From contig OX465286.1 in NCBI GenBank assembly GCA_949987705.1, forward strand, positions 6,487,445 through 6,551,444: a DNA stretch of 64,000 nucleotides, given 5' to 3'. This DNA is from Thereva unica. Lineage: Eukaryota; Arthropoda; Insecta; Diptera; Therevidae. The notes under the pieces are model-generated. The model saw only the letters and a program-made list of their open reading frames with translations, did not search any database and was not told where the DNA came from. Of the stretch, positions 1 to 10,814 are shown piece by piece. Within the stretch, counting starts at the first letter, position 1, and each line of letters begins with the position of its first letter. The position numbers were made by a program, and so were the translations under genes.

Positions 1-239
1 GTGGCCCTTTTTTGGATAGGAAATTGTTAGGGACCTCCCAGGGAGGCTGTGAATTCAATTTCACCCCGGGCTGACCAGTATTTCCCAAGATAATGGGCAT
101 TCTGCAGCCCCCCTTGGGGAAATCACAAAAGAGGGGATAACTCCCGAACCCCTTGGAATTTCTGGACCAAATCAAGTGCGCTGAGCTCGGGGGAGCGAGC
201 CCTTTCCAACGATACCCCATTCATTAAGATCCTAGCACT

Positions 240-3200
240 TTCGTGAAATCGACCAAAAATATCCAAAGGGGTACCCCTTTGAAAGTTTTCCGGTTTTGGG
301 AAAATTCTGGAGTGGCCCTTTTTTGGATAGGAAATTGTTAGGGACCTCCCAGGGAGGCTGTGAATTCAATTTCACCCCGGGCTGACCAGTATTTCCCAAG
401 ATAATGGGCATTCTGCAGCCCCCCTTGGGGAAATCACAAAAGAGGGGATAACTCCCGAACCCCTTGGAATTTCTGGACCAAATAAAGTGCGCTAAACTCG
501 GGGGAGCGAGCCCTTTCCAACGATACCCCATTCATTAAGATCCCAGCACTTTCGTGAAATCGACCAAAAATATCCAAAGGGGTACCCCTTTGAAAATTTT
601 CCGGTTTTGGGAAAATTCTGGAGTGGCCCTTTTTTGGATAGGAAATTGTTAGGGACCTCCCAGGGAGGCTGTGAATTCAATTTCACTACGGGCTGACCAG
701 TATTTCCCAAGATAATGGGCGTTCTGCAGCCCCCCTTGGGGAAATCACAAAAGAGGGGATAACTCTCGAACCCCTTGGAATTTCTGGACCAAATCAAGTG
801 CGCTGAACTCGGGGGAGCGAGCCCTTTCCAACGATACCCCATTCATTAAGATCCCAGCACTTTCGTGAAATCGACCAAAAATATCCAAAGGGGTACCCCT
901 TTGAAAGTTTTCCGGTTTTGGGAAAATTCTGGAGTGGCCCTTTTTTGGATGGGAAATTGTTAGGGACCTCCCAGGGAGGCTGTGAATTCAATCCCACCCC
1001 GGGCTGACCAGTATTTCCCAAGATAATGGGCGTTCTGCAGCCCCCCTTGGGGAAATCACAAAAGAGGGGATAACTCCCGAACCCCTTGGAATTTCTGGAC
1101 CAAATCAAGTGCGCTGAACTCGGGGGAGCGAGCCCTTTCCAACGATACCCCATTCATTAAGATCCCAGCACTTTCGTGAAATCGACCAAAAATATCCAAA
1201 GGGGTACCCCTTTGAAAGTTTTCCGGTTTTGGGAAAATTCTGGAGTGGCCCTTTTTTGGATAGGAAATTGTTAGGGACCTCCCAGGGAGGCTGTGAATTC
1301 AATTTCACCCCGGGCTGACCAGTATTTCCCAAGATAATGGGCATTCTGCAGCCCCCCTTGGGGAAATCACAAAAGAGGGGATAACTCCCGAACCCCTTGG
1401 AATTTCTGGACCAAATAAAGTGCGCTAAACTCGGGGGAGCGAGCCCTTTCCAACGATACCCCATTCATTAAGATCCCAGCACTTTCGTGAAATCGACCAA
1501 AAATATCCAAAGGGGTACCCCTTTGAAAATTTTCCGGTTTTGGGAAAATTCTGGAGTGGCCCTTTTTTGGATAGGAAATTGTTACGGACCTCCCAGGGAG
1601 GCTGTGAATTCAATTTCACCCCGGGCTGACCAGTATTTCCCAAGATAATGGGCGTTCTGCAGCCCCCCTTGGGGAAATCACAAAAGAGGGGATAACTCCC
1701 GAACCCCTTGGAATTTCTGGACCAAATCAAGTGCGCTGAACTCGGGGGAGCGAGCCCTTTCCAACGATACCCCATTCATTAAGATCCCAGCACTTTCGTG
1801 AAATCGACCAAAAATATCCAAAGGGGTACCCCTTTGAAAATTTTCCGGTTTTGGGAAAATTCTGGAGTGGCCCTTTTTTGGATGGGAAATTGTTAGGGAC
1901 CTTCCAGGGAGGCTGTGAATTCAATCCCACCCCGGGCTGACCAGTATTTCCCAAGATAATGGGCGTTCTGCAGCCCCCCTTGGGGAAATCACAAAAGAGG
2001 GGATAACTCCCGAACCCCTTGGAATTTCTGGACCAAATCAAGTGCGCTGAACTCGGGGGAGCGAGCCCTTTCCAACGATACCCCATTCATTAAGATCCCA
2101 GCACTTTCGTGAAATCGACCAAAAATATCCAAAGGGGTACCCCTTTGAAAATTTTCCGGTTTTGGGAAAATTCTGGAGTGGCCCTTTTTTGGATGGGAAA
2201 TTGTTAGGGACCTCCCAGGGAGGCTGTGAATTCAATCCCACCCCGGGCTGACCAGTATTTCCCAAGATAATGGGCGTTCTGCAGCCCCCTTTGGGGAAAT
2301 CACAAAAGAGGGGATAACTCCCGAACCCCTTGGAATTTTTGGACCAAATAAAGTGCGCTGAACTCGGGGGAGCGAGCCCTTTCCAACGATACCCCATTCA
2401 TTAAGATCCCAGCACTTTCGTGAAATCGACCAAAAATATCCAAAGGGGTACCCCTTTGAAAATTTTCCGGTTTTGGGAAAATTCTGGAGTGGCCCTTTTT
2501 TGGATGGGAAATTGTTAGGGACCTCCCAGGGAGGCTGTGAATTCAATCCCACCCCGGGCTGACCAGTATTTCCCGAGATAATGGGCGTCCTGCAGCCCCC
2601 CTTGGGGAAATCACAAAAGAGGGGATAACTCCCGAACCCCTTGGAATTTTTGGACCAAATAAAGTGCGCTGAACTCGGGGGAGCGAGCCCTTTCCAACGA
2701 TACCCCATTCATTAAGATCCCAGCACTTTCGTGAAATCGACCAAAAATATCCAAAGGGGTACCCCTTTGAAAATTTTCCGGTTTTGGGAAAATTCTGGAG
2801 TGGCCCTTTTTTGGATGGGAAATTGTTAGGGACCTCCCAGGGAGGCTGTGAATTCAATCCCACCCCGGGCTGACCAGTATTTCCCAAGATAATGGGCGTT
2901 CTGCAGCCCCCCTTGGGGAAATCACAAAAGAGGGGATAACTCCCGAACCCCTTGGAATTTCTGGACCAAATCAAGTGCGCTGAACTCGGGGGAGCGAGCC
3001 CTTTCCAACGATACCCCATTCATTAAGATCCCAGCACTTTCGTGAAATCGACCAAAAATATCCAAAGGGGTACCCCTTTGAAAGTTTTCCGGTTTTGGGA
3101 AAATTCTGGAGTGGCCCTTTTTTGGATAGGAAATTGTTAGGGACCTCCCAGGGAGGCTGTGAATTCAATTTCACCCCGGGCTGACCAGTATTTCCCAAGA

Positions 3201-5836
3201 TAATGGGCATTCTGCAGCCCCCCTTGGGGAAATCACAAAAGAGGGGATAACTCCCGAACCCCTTGGAATTTCTGGACCAAATAAAGTGCGCTAAACTCGG
3301 GGGAGCGAGCCCTTTCCAACGATACCCCATTCATTAAGATCCAGCACTTTCGTGAAATCGACCAAAAATATCCAAAGGGGTACCCCTTTGAAAATTTTCC
3401 GGTTTTGGGAAAATTCTGGAGTGGCCCTTTTTTGGATAGGAAATTGTTAGGGACCTCCCAGGGAGGCTGTGAATTCAATTTCACTACGGGCTGACCAGTA
3501 TTTCCCAAGATAATGGGCGTTCTGCAGCCCCCCTTGGGGAAATCACAAAAGACGGGATAACTCTCGAACCCCTTGGAATTTCTGGACCAAATCAAGTGCG
3601 CTGAACTCGGGGGAGCGAGCCCTTTCCAACGATACCCCATTCATTAAGATCCCAGCACTTTCGTGAAATCGACCAAAAATATCCAAAGGGGTACCCCTTT
3701 GAAAGTTTTCCGGTTTTGGGAAAATTCTGGAGTGGCCCTTTTTTGGATGGGAAATTGTTAGGGACCTCCCAGGGAGGCTGTGAATTCAATCCCACCCCGG
3801 GCTGACCAGTATTTCCCAAGATAATGGGCGTTCTGCAGCCCCCCTTGGGGAAATCACAAAAGAGGGGATAACTCCCGAACCCCTTGGAATTTCTGGACCA
3901 AATCAAGTGCGCTGAACTCGGGGGAGCGAGCCCTTTCCAACGATACCCCATTCATTAAGATCCCAGCACTTTCGTGAAATCGACCAAAAATATCCAAAGG
4001 GGTACCCCTTTGAAAGTTTTCCGGTTTTGGGAAAATTCTGGAGTGGCCCTTTTTTGGATAGGAAATTGTTAGGGACCTCCCAGGGAGGCTGTGAATTCAA
4101 TTTCACCCCGGGCTGACCAGTATTTCCCAAGATAATGGGCATTCTGCAGCCCCCCTTGGGGAAATCACAAAAGAGGGGATAACTCCCGAACCCCTTGGAA
4201 TTTCTGGACCAAATAAAGTGCGCTAAACTCGGGGGAGCGAGCCCTTTCCAACGATACCCCATTCATTAAGATCCCAGCACTTTCGTGAAATCGACCAAAA
4301 ATATCCAAAGGGGTACCCCTTTGAAAATTTTCCGGTTTTGGGAAAATTCTGGAGTGGCCCTTTTTTGGATAGGAAATTGTTAGGGACCTCCCAGGGAGGC
4401 TGTGAATTCAATTTCACCCCGGGCTGACCAGTATTTCCCAAGATAATGGGCGTTCTGCAGCCCCCCTTGGGGAAATCACAAAAGAGGGGATAACTCCCGA
4501 ACCCCTTGGAATTTCTGGACCAAATCAAGTGCGCTGAACTCGGGGGAGCGAGCCCTTTCCAACGATACCCCATTCATTAAGATCCCAGCACTTTCGTGAA
4601 ATCGACCAAAAATATCCAAAGGGGTACCCCTTTGAAAATTTTCCGGTTTTGGGAAAATTCTGGAGTGGCCCTTTTTTGGATGGGAAATTGTTAGGGACCT
4701 TCCAGGGAGGCTGTGAATTCAATCCCACCCCGGGCTGACCAGTATTTCCCAAGATAATGGGCGTTCTGCAGCCCCCCTTGGGGAAATCACAAAAGAGGGG
4801 ATAACTCCCGAACCCCTTGGAATTTCTGGACCAAATCAAGTGCGCTGAACTCGGGGGAGCGAGCCCTTTCCAACGATACCCCATTCATTAAGATCCCAGC
4901 ACTTTCGTGAAATCGACCAAAAATATCCAAAGGGGTACCCCTTTGAAAATTTTCCGGTTTTGGGAAAATTCTGGAGTGGCCCTTTTTTGGATGGGAAATT
5001 GTTAGGGACCTCCCAGGGAGGCTGTGAATTCAATCCCACCCCGGGCTGACCAGTATTTCCCAAGATAATGGGCGTTCTGCAGCCCCCTTTGGGGAAATCA
5101 CAAAAGAGGGGATAACTCCCGAACCCCTTGGAATTTTTGGACCAAATAAAGTGCGCTGAACTCGGGGGAGCGAGCCCTTTCCAACGATACCCCATTCATT
5201 AAGATCCCAGCACTTTCGTGAAATCGACCAAAAATATCCAAAGGGGTACCCCTTTGAAAATTTTCCGGTTTTGGGAAAATTCTGGAGTGGCCCTTTTTTG
5301 GATGGGAAATTGTTAGGGACCTCCCAGGGAGGCTGTGAATTCAATCCCACCCCGGGCTGACCAGTATTTCCCGAGATAATGGGCGTCCTGCAGCCCCCCT
5401 TGGGGAAATCACAAAAGAGGGGATAACTCCCGAACCCCTTGGAATTTTTGGACCAAATAAAGTGCGCTGAACTCGGGGGAGCGAGCCCTTTCCAACGATA
5501 CCCCATTCATTAAGATCCCAGCACTTTCGTGAAATCGACCAAAAATATCCAAAGGGGTACCCCTTTGAAAATTTTCCGGTTTTGGGAAAATTCTGGAGTG
5601 GCCCTTTTTTGGATGGGAAATTGTTAGGGACCTCCCAAGGAGGCTGTGAATTCAATCCCACCCCGGGCTGACCAGTATTTCCCAAGATAATGGGCGTTCT
5701 GCAGCCCCCCTTGGGGAAATCACAAAAGAGGGGATAACTCCCGAACCCCTTGGAATTTCTGGACCAAATCAAGTGCGCTGAACTCGGGGGAGCGAGCCCT
5801 TTCCAACGATACCCCATTCATTAAGATCCCAGCACT
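240..5836 (+). repeat. Tandem duplication of a 9-monomer higher-order block (2.8 kb)
   Basis: The order of variant monomers in about 240-3,038 repeats at about 3,039-5,836. The offset is 2,799 bp (9 x 311) and falls to 2,798 bp after a 1-bp deletion near 3,342 (GATCCAGCAC instead of GATCCCAGCAC). The rare CACTACGGG variant, for example, occurs at 684 and 3,483. The copies differ by only a few bases, such as CCCAAGG near 5,638. Homology ends by about 5,881, where GAAAGTTTT meets GAAAATTTT. This is a recent unequal exchange or amplification of a multi-monomer unit. Exact edges are uncertain because any monomer matches any other. Confidence 0.85.
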
Positions 5837-7152
5837 TTCGTGAAATCGACCAAAAATATCCAAAGGGGTACCCCTTTGAAAATTTTCCGGTTTTGGGAAA
5901 ATTCTGGAGTGGCCCTTTTTTGGATGGGAAATTGTTAGGGACCTCCCAGGGAGGCTGTGAATTCAATCCCACCCCGGGCTGACCAGTATTTCCCAAGATA
6001 ATGGGCGTTCTGCAGCCCCCCTTGGGGAAATCACAAAAGAGGGGATAACTCCCGAACCCCTTGGAATTTCTGGACCAAATCAAGTGCGCTGAACTCGGGG
6101 GAGCGAGCCCTTTCCAACGATACCCCATTCATTAAGATCCCAGCACTTTCGTGAAATCGACCAAAAATATCCAAAGGGGTACCCCTTTGAAAATTTTCCG
6201 GTTTTGGGAAAATTCTGGAGTGGCCCTTTTTTGGATAGGAAATTGTTAGGGACCTCCCAGGGAGGCTGTGAATTCAATTTCACCCCGGGCTGACCAGTAT
6301 TTCCCAAGATAATGGGCGTTCTGCAGCCCCCCTTGGGGAAATCACAAAAGAGGGGATAACTCCCGAACCCCTTGGAATTTCTGGACCAAATCAAGTGCGC
6401 TGAACTCGGGGGAGCGAGCCCTTTCCAACGATACCCCATTCATTAAGATCCCAGCACTTTCGTGAAATCGACCAAAAATATCCAAAGGGGTACCCTTTTG
6501 AAAATTTTCCGGTTTTGGGAAAATTCTGGAGTGGCCCTTTTTTGGATGGGAAATTGTTAGGGACCTCCCAGGGAGGCTGTGAATTCAATCCCACCCCGGG
6601 CTGACCAATATTTCCCGAGATAATGGGCGTCCTGCAGCCCCCCTTGGGGAAATCACAAAAGAGGGGATAACTACCGAACCCCTTGGAATTTTTGGACCAA
6701 ATAAAGTGCGCTGAACTCGGGGGAGCGAGCCCTTTCCAACGATACCCCATTCATTAAGATCCCAGCACTTTCGTGAAATAGACCAAAAATATCCAAAGGG
6801 GTACCCCTTTGAAAATTTTCCGGTTTTGGGAAAATTCTGGAGTGGCCCTTTTTTGGATGGGAAATTGTTAGGGACCTCCCAGGGAGGCTGTGAATTCAAT
6901 CCCACCCCGGGCTGACCAGTATTTCCCAAGATAATGGGCGTTCTGCAGCCCCCCTTGGGGAAATCACAAAAGAGGGGATAACTCCCGAACCCCTTGGAAT
7001 TTCTGGACCAAATCAAGTGCGCTGAGCTCGGGGGAGCGAGCCCTTTCCAACGATACCCCATTCATTAAGATCCCAGCACTTTCGTGAAATCGACCAAAAA
7101 TATCCAAAGGGGTACCCCTTTGAAAATTTTCCGGTTTTGGGAAAATTCTGGA

Positions 7153-7463
7153 GTGGCCCTTTTTTGGATGGGAAATTGTTAGGGACCTCCCAGGGAGGCT
7201 GTGAATTCAATCCCACCCCGGGCTGACCAGTATTTCCCAAGATAATGGGCGTTCTGCAGCCCCCCTTGGGGAAATCACAAAAGAGGGGATAACTCCCGAA
7301 CCCCTTGGAATTTCTGGACCAAATCAAGTGCGCTGAACTCGGGGGAGCGAGCCCTTTCCAACGATACCCCATTCATTAAGATCCCAGCACTTTCGTGAAA
7401 TCGACCAAAAATATCCAAAGGGGTACCCCTTTGAAAATTTTCCGGTTTTGGGAAAATTCTGGA
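7153..7463 (+). repeat. Representative 311-bp satellite monomer
   Basis: One intact unit, given as reference in forward orientation from GTGGCCC. It is rich in short dyads: CCTCCC-A-GGGAGG (7,186-7,198), GAATTC (7,203-7,208), CCCGGG (7,217-7,222), CTGCAG (7,254-7,259), CTCG-GGGGAG-CGAG just before 7,352, the 18-bp palindrome (7,416-7,433), and GAAAATTTTC directly after it. Base composition is near even, with runs of C and T. The length is close to twice 155 bp, which would fit dinucleosome spacing, but that is only a numerical coincidence until mapped. In the reverse orientation one frame is open through most of the unit. Because 311 is not a multiple of 3, that frame changes at each monomer boundary. 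Confidence 0.95.
7416..7433. repeat. 18-bp perfect palindrome in the satellite monomer
   Basis: CAAAGGGGTACCCCTTTG reads identically on both strands and sits at about bases 264-281 of the monomer counted from GTGGCCC. It is present in nearly every monomer before the gap. After the gap many copies read CAAAGAGGTACCCCTTTG on the opposite strand, which breaks one pair. It is immediately followed by the 10-bp palindrome GAAAATTTTC. This site collects most of the multi-base length changes of the array. Confidence 0.95.
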
Positions 7464-8663
7464 GTGGCCCTTTTTTGGATGGGAAATTGTTAGGGACCTC
7501 CCAGGGAGGCTGTGAATTCAATTTCACCCCGGGCTGACCAGTATTTCCCAAGATAATGGGCGTTCTGCAGCCCCCCTTGGGGAAATCACAAAAGAGGGGA
7601 TAACTCCCGAACCCCTTGGAATTTCTGGACCAAATCAAGTGCGCTGAACTCGGGGGAGCGAGCCCTTTCCAACGATACCCCATTCATTAAGATCCCAGCA
7701 CTTTCGTGAAATCGACCAAAAATATCCAAAGGGGTACCCCTTTGAAAGTTTTCCGGTTTTGGGAAAATTCTGGAGTGGCCCTTTTTTGGATAGGAAATTG
7801 TTAGGGACCTCCCAGGGAGGCTGTGAATTCAATTTCACCCCGGGCTGACCAGTATTTCCCAAGATAATGGGCATTCTGCAGCCCCCCTTGGGGAAATCAC
7901 AAAAGAGGGGATAACTCCCGAACCCCTTGGAATTTCTGGACCAAATAAAGTGCGCTAAACTCGGGGGAGCGAGCCCTTTCCAACGATACCCCATTCATTA
8001 AGATCCCAGCACTTTCGTGAAATCGACCAAAAATATCCAAAGGGGTACCCCTTTGAAAATTTTCCGGTTTTGGGAAAATTCTGGAGTGGCCCTTTTTTGG
8101 ATAGGAAATTGTTAGGGACCTCCCAGGGAGGCTGTGAATTCAATTTCACCCCGGGCTGACCAGTATTTCCCAAGATAATGGGCGTTCTGCAGCCCCCCTT
8201 GGGGAAATCACAAAAGAGGGGATAACTCCCGAACCCCTTGGAATTTCTGGACCAAATCAAGTGCGCTGAACTCGGGGGAGCGAGCCCTTTCCAACGATAC
8301 CCCATTCATTAAGATCCCAGCACTTTCGTGAAATCGACCAAAAATATCCAAAGGGGTACCCCTTTGAAAATTTTCCGGTTTTGGGAAAATTCTGGAGTGG
8401 CCCTTTTTTGGATGGGAAATTGTTAGGGACCTCCCAGGGAGGCTGTGAATTCAATCCCACCCCGGGCTGACCAGTATTTCCCAAGATAATGGGCGTTCTG
8501 CAGCCCCCCTTGGGGAAATCACAAAAGAGGGGATAACTCCCGAACCCCTTGGAATTTCTGGACCAAATAAAGTGCGCTAAACTCGGGGGAGCGAGCCCTT
8601 TCCAACGATACCCCATTCATTAAGATCCCAGCACTTTCGTGAAATCGACCAAAAATATCCAAA

Positions 8664-9422
8664 TTGCCGCACTGCCGCATTCCCGCATTCCCGCATTGCC
8701 GCATTCCCGCATTCCCGCATTCCCGCATTGCCGCATTCCCGCATTGCCGCATTCCCGCATTGCCGCATTCCCGCATTGCCGCATTACCGCATTCCCGCAT
8801 TGCCGCATTCCCGCATTGCCGCATTGCCGCATTCCCGCATTGCCGCATTGCCGCATTCCCGCATGGCCGCATTGCCGCATTCCCGCATTGCCGCATTGCC
8901 GCATTCCCACATTGCCGCATTCCCGCATTGCGCATTCCCGCATTGCCGCATTCCCGCATTGCCGCATTGCCGCATTCCCGCATTGCCGCTTTCCCGCATT
9001 GCCGCATTCCCGCATTGCCGCATTCCCGCATTGCCACATTCCCGCATTGCCGCTTTCCCGCATTGCCGCTTTCCCGCATTGCCGCATTCCCGCATTGCCG
9101 CATTCCCGCAATCCCGCATTGCCGCATTCCCACATTCCCGCATTCCCGCATTGCCGCATTCCCGCATTCCCGCATTCCCGCATTGCCGCATTCCCGCATT
9201 GCCGCATTCCCGCATTGCCGCATTGCCGCATTCCCGCATTGCCGCATTGCCGCATTCCCGCATTGCCGCATTCCCGCATTGCCGCATTCCCGTATTGCCG
9301 CATTGCCGCATTGCTGCATTCCCGCATTCCCGCATTGCCGCATTCCCGCATTCCCGCGTTGCCGCATTCCCGCATTGCCGCATTCCCGCATGGCCGCATT
9401 CCCGCATTGCCGCATTCCCGCA
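8664..9422 (+). repeat. Octamer minisatellite, block 1 (GCATTCCC/GCATTGCC orientation)
   Basis: About 95 copies of an 8-bp unit, GCATTCCC or GCATTGCC, frequently alternating to give a 16-bp rhythm. Rare variants serve as landmarks: GCACTGCC (near 8,672), GCATTACC (8,781), GCATGGCC (8,861), a shortened unit GCATTGCGCATT (around 8,930), GCTTTCCC (8,988, 9,052, 9,068), GCAATCCC (9,108), a GTATT unit (9,291), GCTGCATT (9,313), GCGTTGCC (9,357) and GCATGGCC (9,388). There is one CpG per unit. An 8-bp unit without stop codons leaves all frames open, so the long frames here are not evidence of coding. Confidence 0.95.
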
Positions 9423-9423
9423 G

Positions 9424-10700
9424 TGCGGCAATGCGGGAATGCGGCAATGCGGGAATGCGGCAATGCGGGAATGCAGGAATGCGGCAATGCGGGAATGCGG
9501 CCATGCGGGAATGCGGCAATGCGGGAATGCGGGAATGCGGCAATGCGGGAATGCGGCAATGCGGGAATGCGGCAATGCGGGAATGCGGCAACGCGGGAAT
9601 GCGGCAATGCGGGAATGCGGGAATGCAGCAATGCGGCAATGCAGCAATGCGGCAATGCGGGAATGCGGGAATGCGGCAATGCGGGAATGCGGGAATGCGG
9701 GAATGCGGCAATGCGGGAATGCGGGAATGCGGCAATGCGGGAATGCGGCAATGCGGGAATGCGGCAATGCGGGAATGCGGGAATGCGGCAATGCGGCAAT
9801 GCGGGAATGCGGTAATGCGGGAATGCGGCAATGCGGGAATGCGGCAATGCGGGAATGCGGTAATGCGGCAATGCGGCAATGCGGGAATGCGGTAATGCGG
9901 CAATGCGGGAATGCGGTAATGCGGGAATGCGGCAATGCGGGAATGCGGCAATGCGGGAATGCGGGAATGCGCAATGCGGCAATGCGGGAATGCGGCAATG
10001 CGGGAATGCGGCAATGCGGGAATGCGGAATGCGGGAATGCGGCAATGCGGCAATGCGGCAATGCGGGAATGCGGCAATGCGGGAATGCGGCCATGCGGGA
10101 ATGCGGGAATGCGGGAATGCGGCAATGCGGGAATGCGGGAATGCGGCAGTGCGGCAATGCGGCAGTGCGGCAATGCGGGAATGCGGGAATGCGGCAACGC
10201 GGGAATGCGGGAATGCGGCAATGCGGGAATGCGGCAATGCGGGAATGCGGGAATGCGGCAATGCGGGAATGCGGCAATGCGGGAATGCGGCAATGCGGGA
10301 ATGCGGTAATGCGACAATGCGGGAATGCGGCAATGCGGCAATGCGGGAATGCGGCAATGCGGCAATGCGGGAATGCGGGAATGCGGCAATGCGGGATTGC
10401 GGGAATGCGGGAATGCGGGAATGCGGGAAAGCGGCAATGCGGGAATGCGGCAATGCGGGAATGCGGCAATGCGGGAATGCGGCAATGCGGGAATGCGGCA
10501 ATGCGGGAATGCGCAATGCGGGAATGCAGCAATGCGGGAATGCGGCAATGCGGGAATGCGGCAATGCGGGAATGCGGCCATGCGGGAATGCGGCAATGCG
10601 GGAATGCGGCAATGCGGGAATGCGGCAATGCGGGAATGCGGCAATGCGGGAATGCGGGAATGCGGCAATGCGGGAATGCGGTAATGCGGCAATGCGGGAA
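9424..10700 (-). repeat. Octamer minisatellite, block 2 (inverted orientation)
   Basis: About 160 copies of AATGCGGC/AATGCGGG, the reverse complement of block 1. The switch is abrupt: ...CCGCA-G-TGCGG..., with a single spacer base at 9,423. Rare variants in order: CATGCGGG (9,503), AACGCGGG (9,591), AATGCAGC (9,622 and 9,638), AATGCGGT repeatedly (9,805-9,920), shortened units (9,969 and 10,025), CATGCGGG (10,092), AGTGCGGC (10,149 and 10,165), AACGCGGG (10,196), ATTGCGGG (10,396), AAAGCGGC (10,428), a shortened unit (10,511), AATGCAGC (10,523), CATGCGGG (10,580) and AATGCGGT (10,675). It could pair with block 1 over more than 700 bases with scattered mismatches. Confidence 0.95.
10391..10430 (+). 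other. Candidate G-quadruplex run in the octamer array
   Basis: Five GGG runs at 10,393, 10,401, 10,409, 10,417 and 10,425 are separated by uniform 5-nt loops (ATTGC or AATGC). This satisfies the usual G3+N1-7 pattern. Most of the array alternates GGC and GGG units and so lacks four consecutive GGG runs. Folding is not shown by sequence alone. Confidence 0.5.
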
Positions 10701-10814
10701 TTGCCGCATTGCCGCACTGCCGCACTGCCGCACTGCCGCATTGCCGCATTGCCGCACTGCCGCATTGCCGCATTGCCGCATTGCCGCACTGCCGCATTGC
10801 CGCACTGCCGCATT
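10701..10814 (+). repeat. Octamer minisatellite, block 3 (orientation of block 1, distinct subtype)
   Basis: About 14 copies of ATTGCCGC/ACTGCCGC. The strand switches back at the dyad GAATTG, centred on 10,700/10,701. Unlike blocks 1 and 2 there is no CCC-type unit. The ACTGCCGC variant makes up a large share of the block, while elsewhere it is rare and found mainly at block edges (near 8,669, at 9,423 and around 10,149-10,172). The block ends at CATT (10,814). Confidence 0.93.

Larger units (their letters stand above)
1..8663 (+). repeat. 311-bp satellite array, segment 1 (forward, about 28 monomers)
   Basis: Head-to-tail copies of one monomer with a strict 311-bp period, for example the GTGGCCC landmark at 7,153 and 7,464. 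Neighbouring copies differ at only a few sites. Diagnostic variants are GGATAGG versus GGATGGG, CAATTTCACC versus CAATCCCACC, AAGATAATGG versus GAGATAATGG, and CTGAACTCGG versus CTAAACTCGG. The GGATAGG allele is seen only in this segment. The array is cut off at the left window edge and stops at 8,663 inside the palindrome of a monomer, where the octamer insert begins. No gene, RNA gene or transposon is visible here. I do not recognise the family; a centromeric or pericentromeric satellite is an inference from structure alone. Confidence 0.97.

Noticed and set aside
7391..7407. CENP-B box-like sequence TTCGTGAAATC in each monomer
   Set aside because: The TTCGNNNNA half matches, but the required CGGG reads GACC, so the core motif is not met.
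7153..7463. Monomer built from two older half-repeats (TTGGGAAAATTCTGGA and TTGGAATTTCTGGA look alike)
   Set aside because: The similarity covers only about 14 bases and does not extend, which is compatible with chance in a sequence rich in AATT and GG.
232..8616. Serial minus-strand open frames of 99-158 codons, one per satellite monomer
   Set aside because: They recur because the monomer lacks stops in that frame. The frame changes at each 311-bp boundary. Variant sites are mostly amino-acid changing (for example GLN/KLN/ELN at one codon pair), showing no protein constraint, and no known domain is recognised.
8664..10814. Octamer array as a CRISPR array
   Set aside because: There are no unique spacers of constant length between repeats. 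The 8-bp units are directly adjacent, and no cas-like gene is present.
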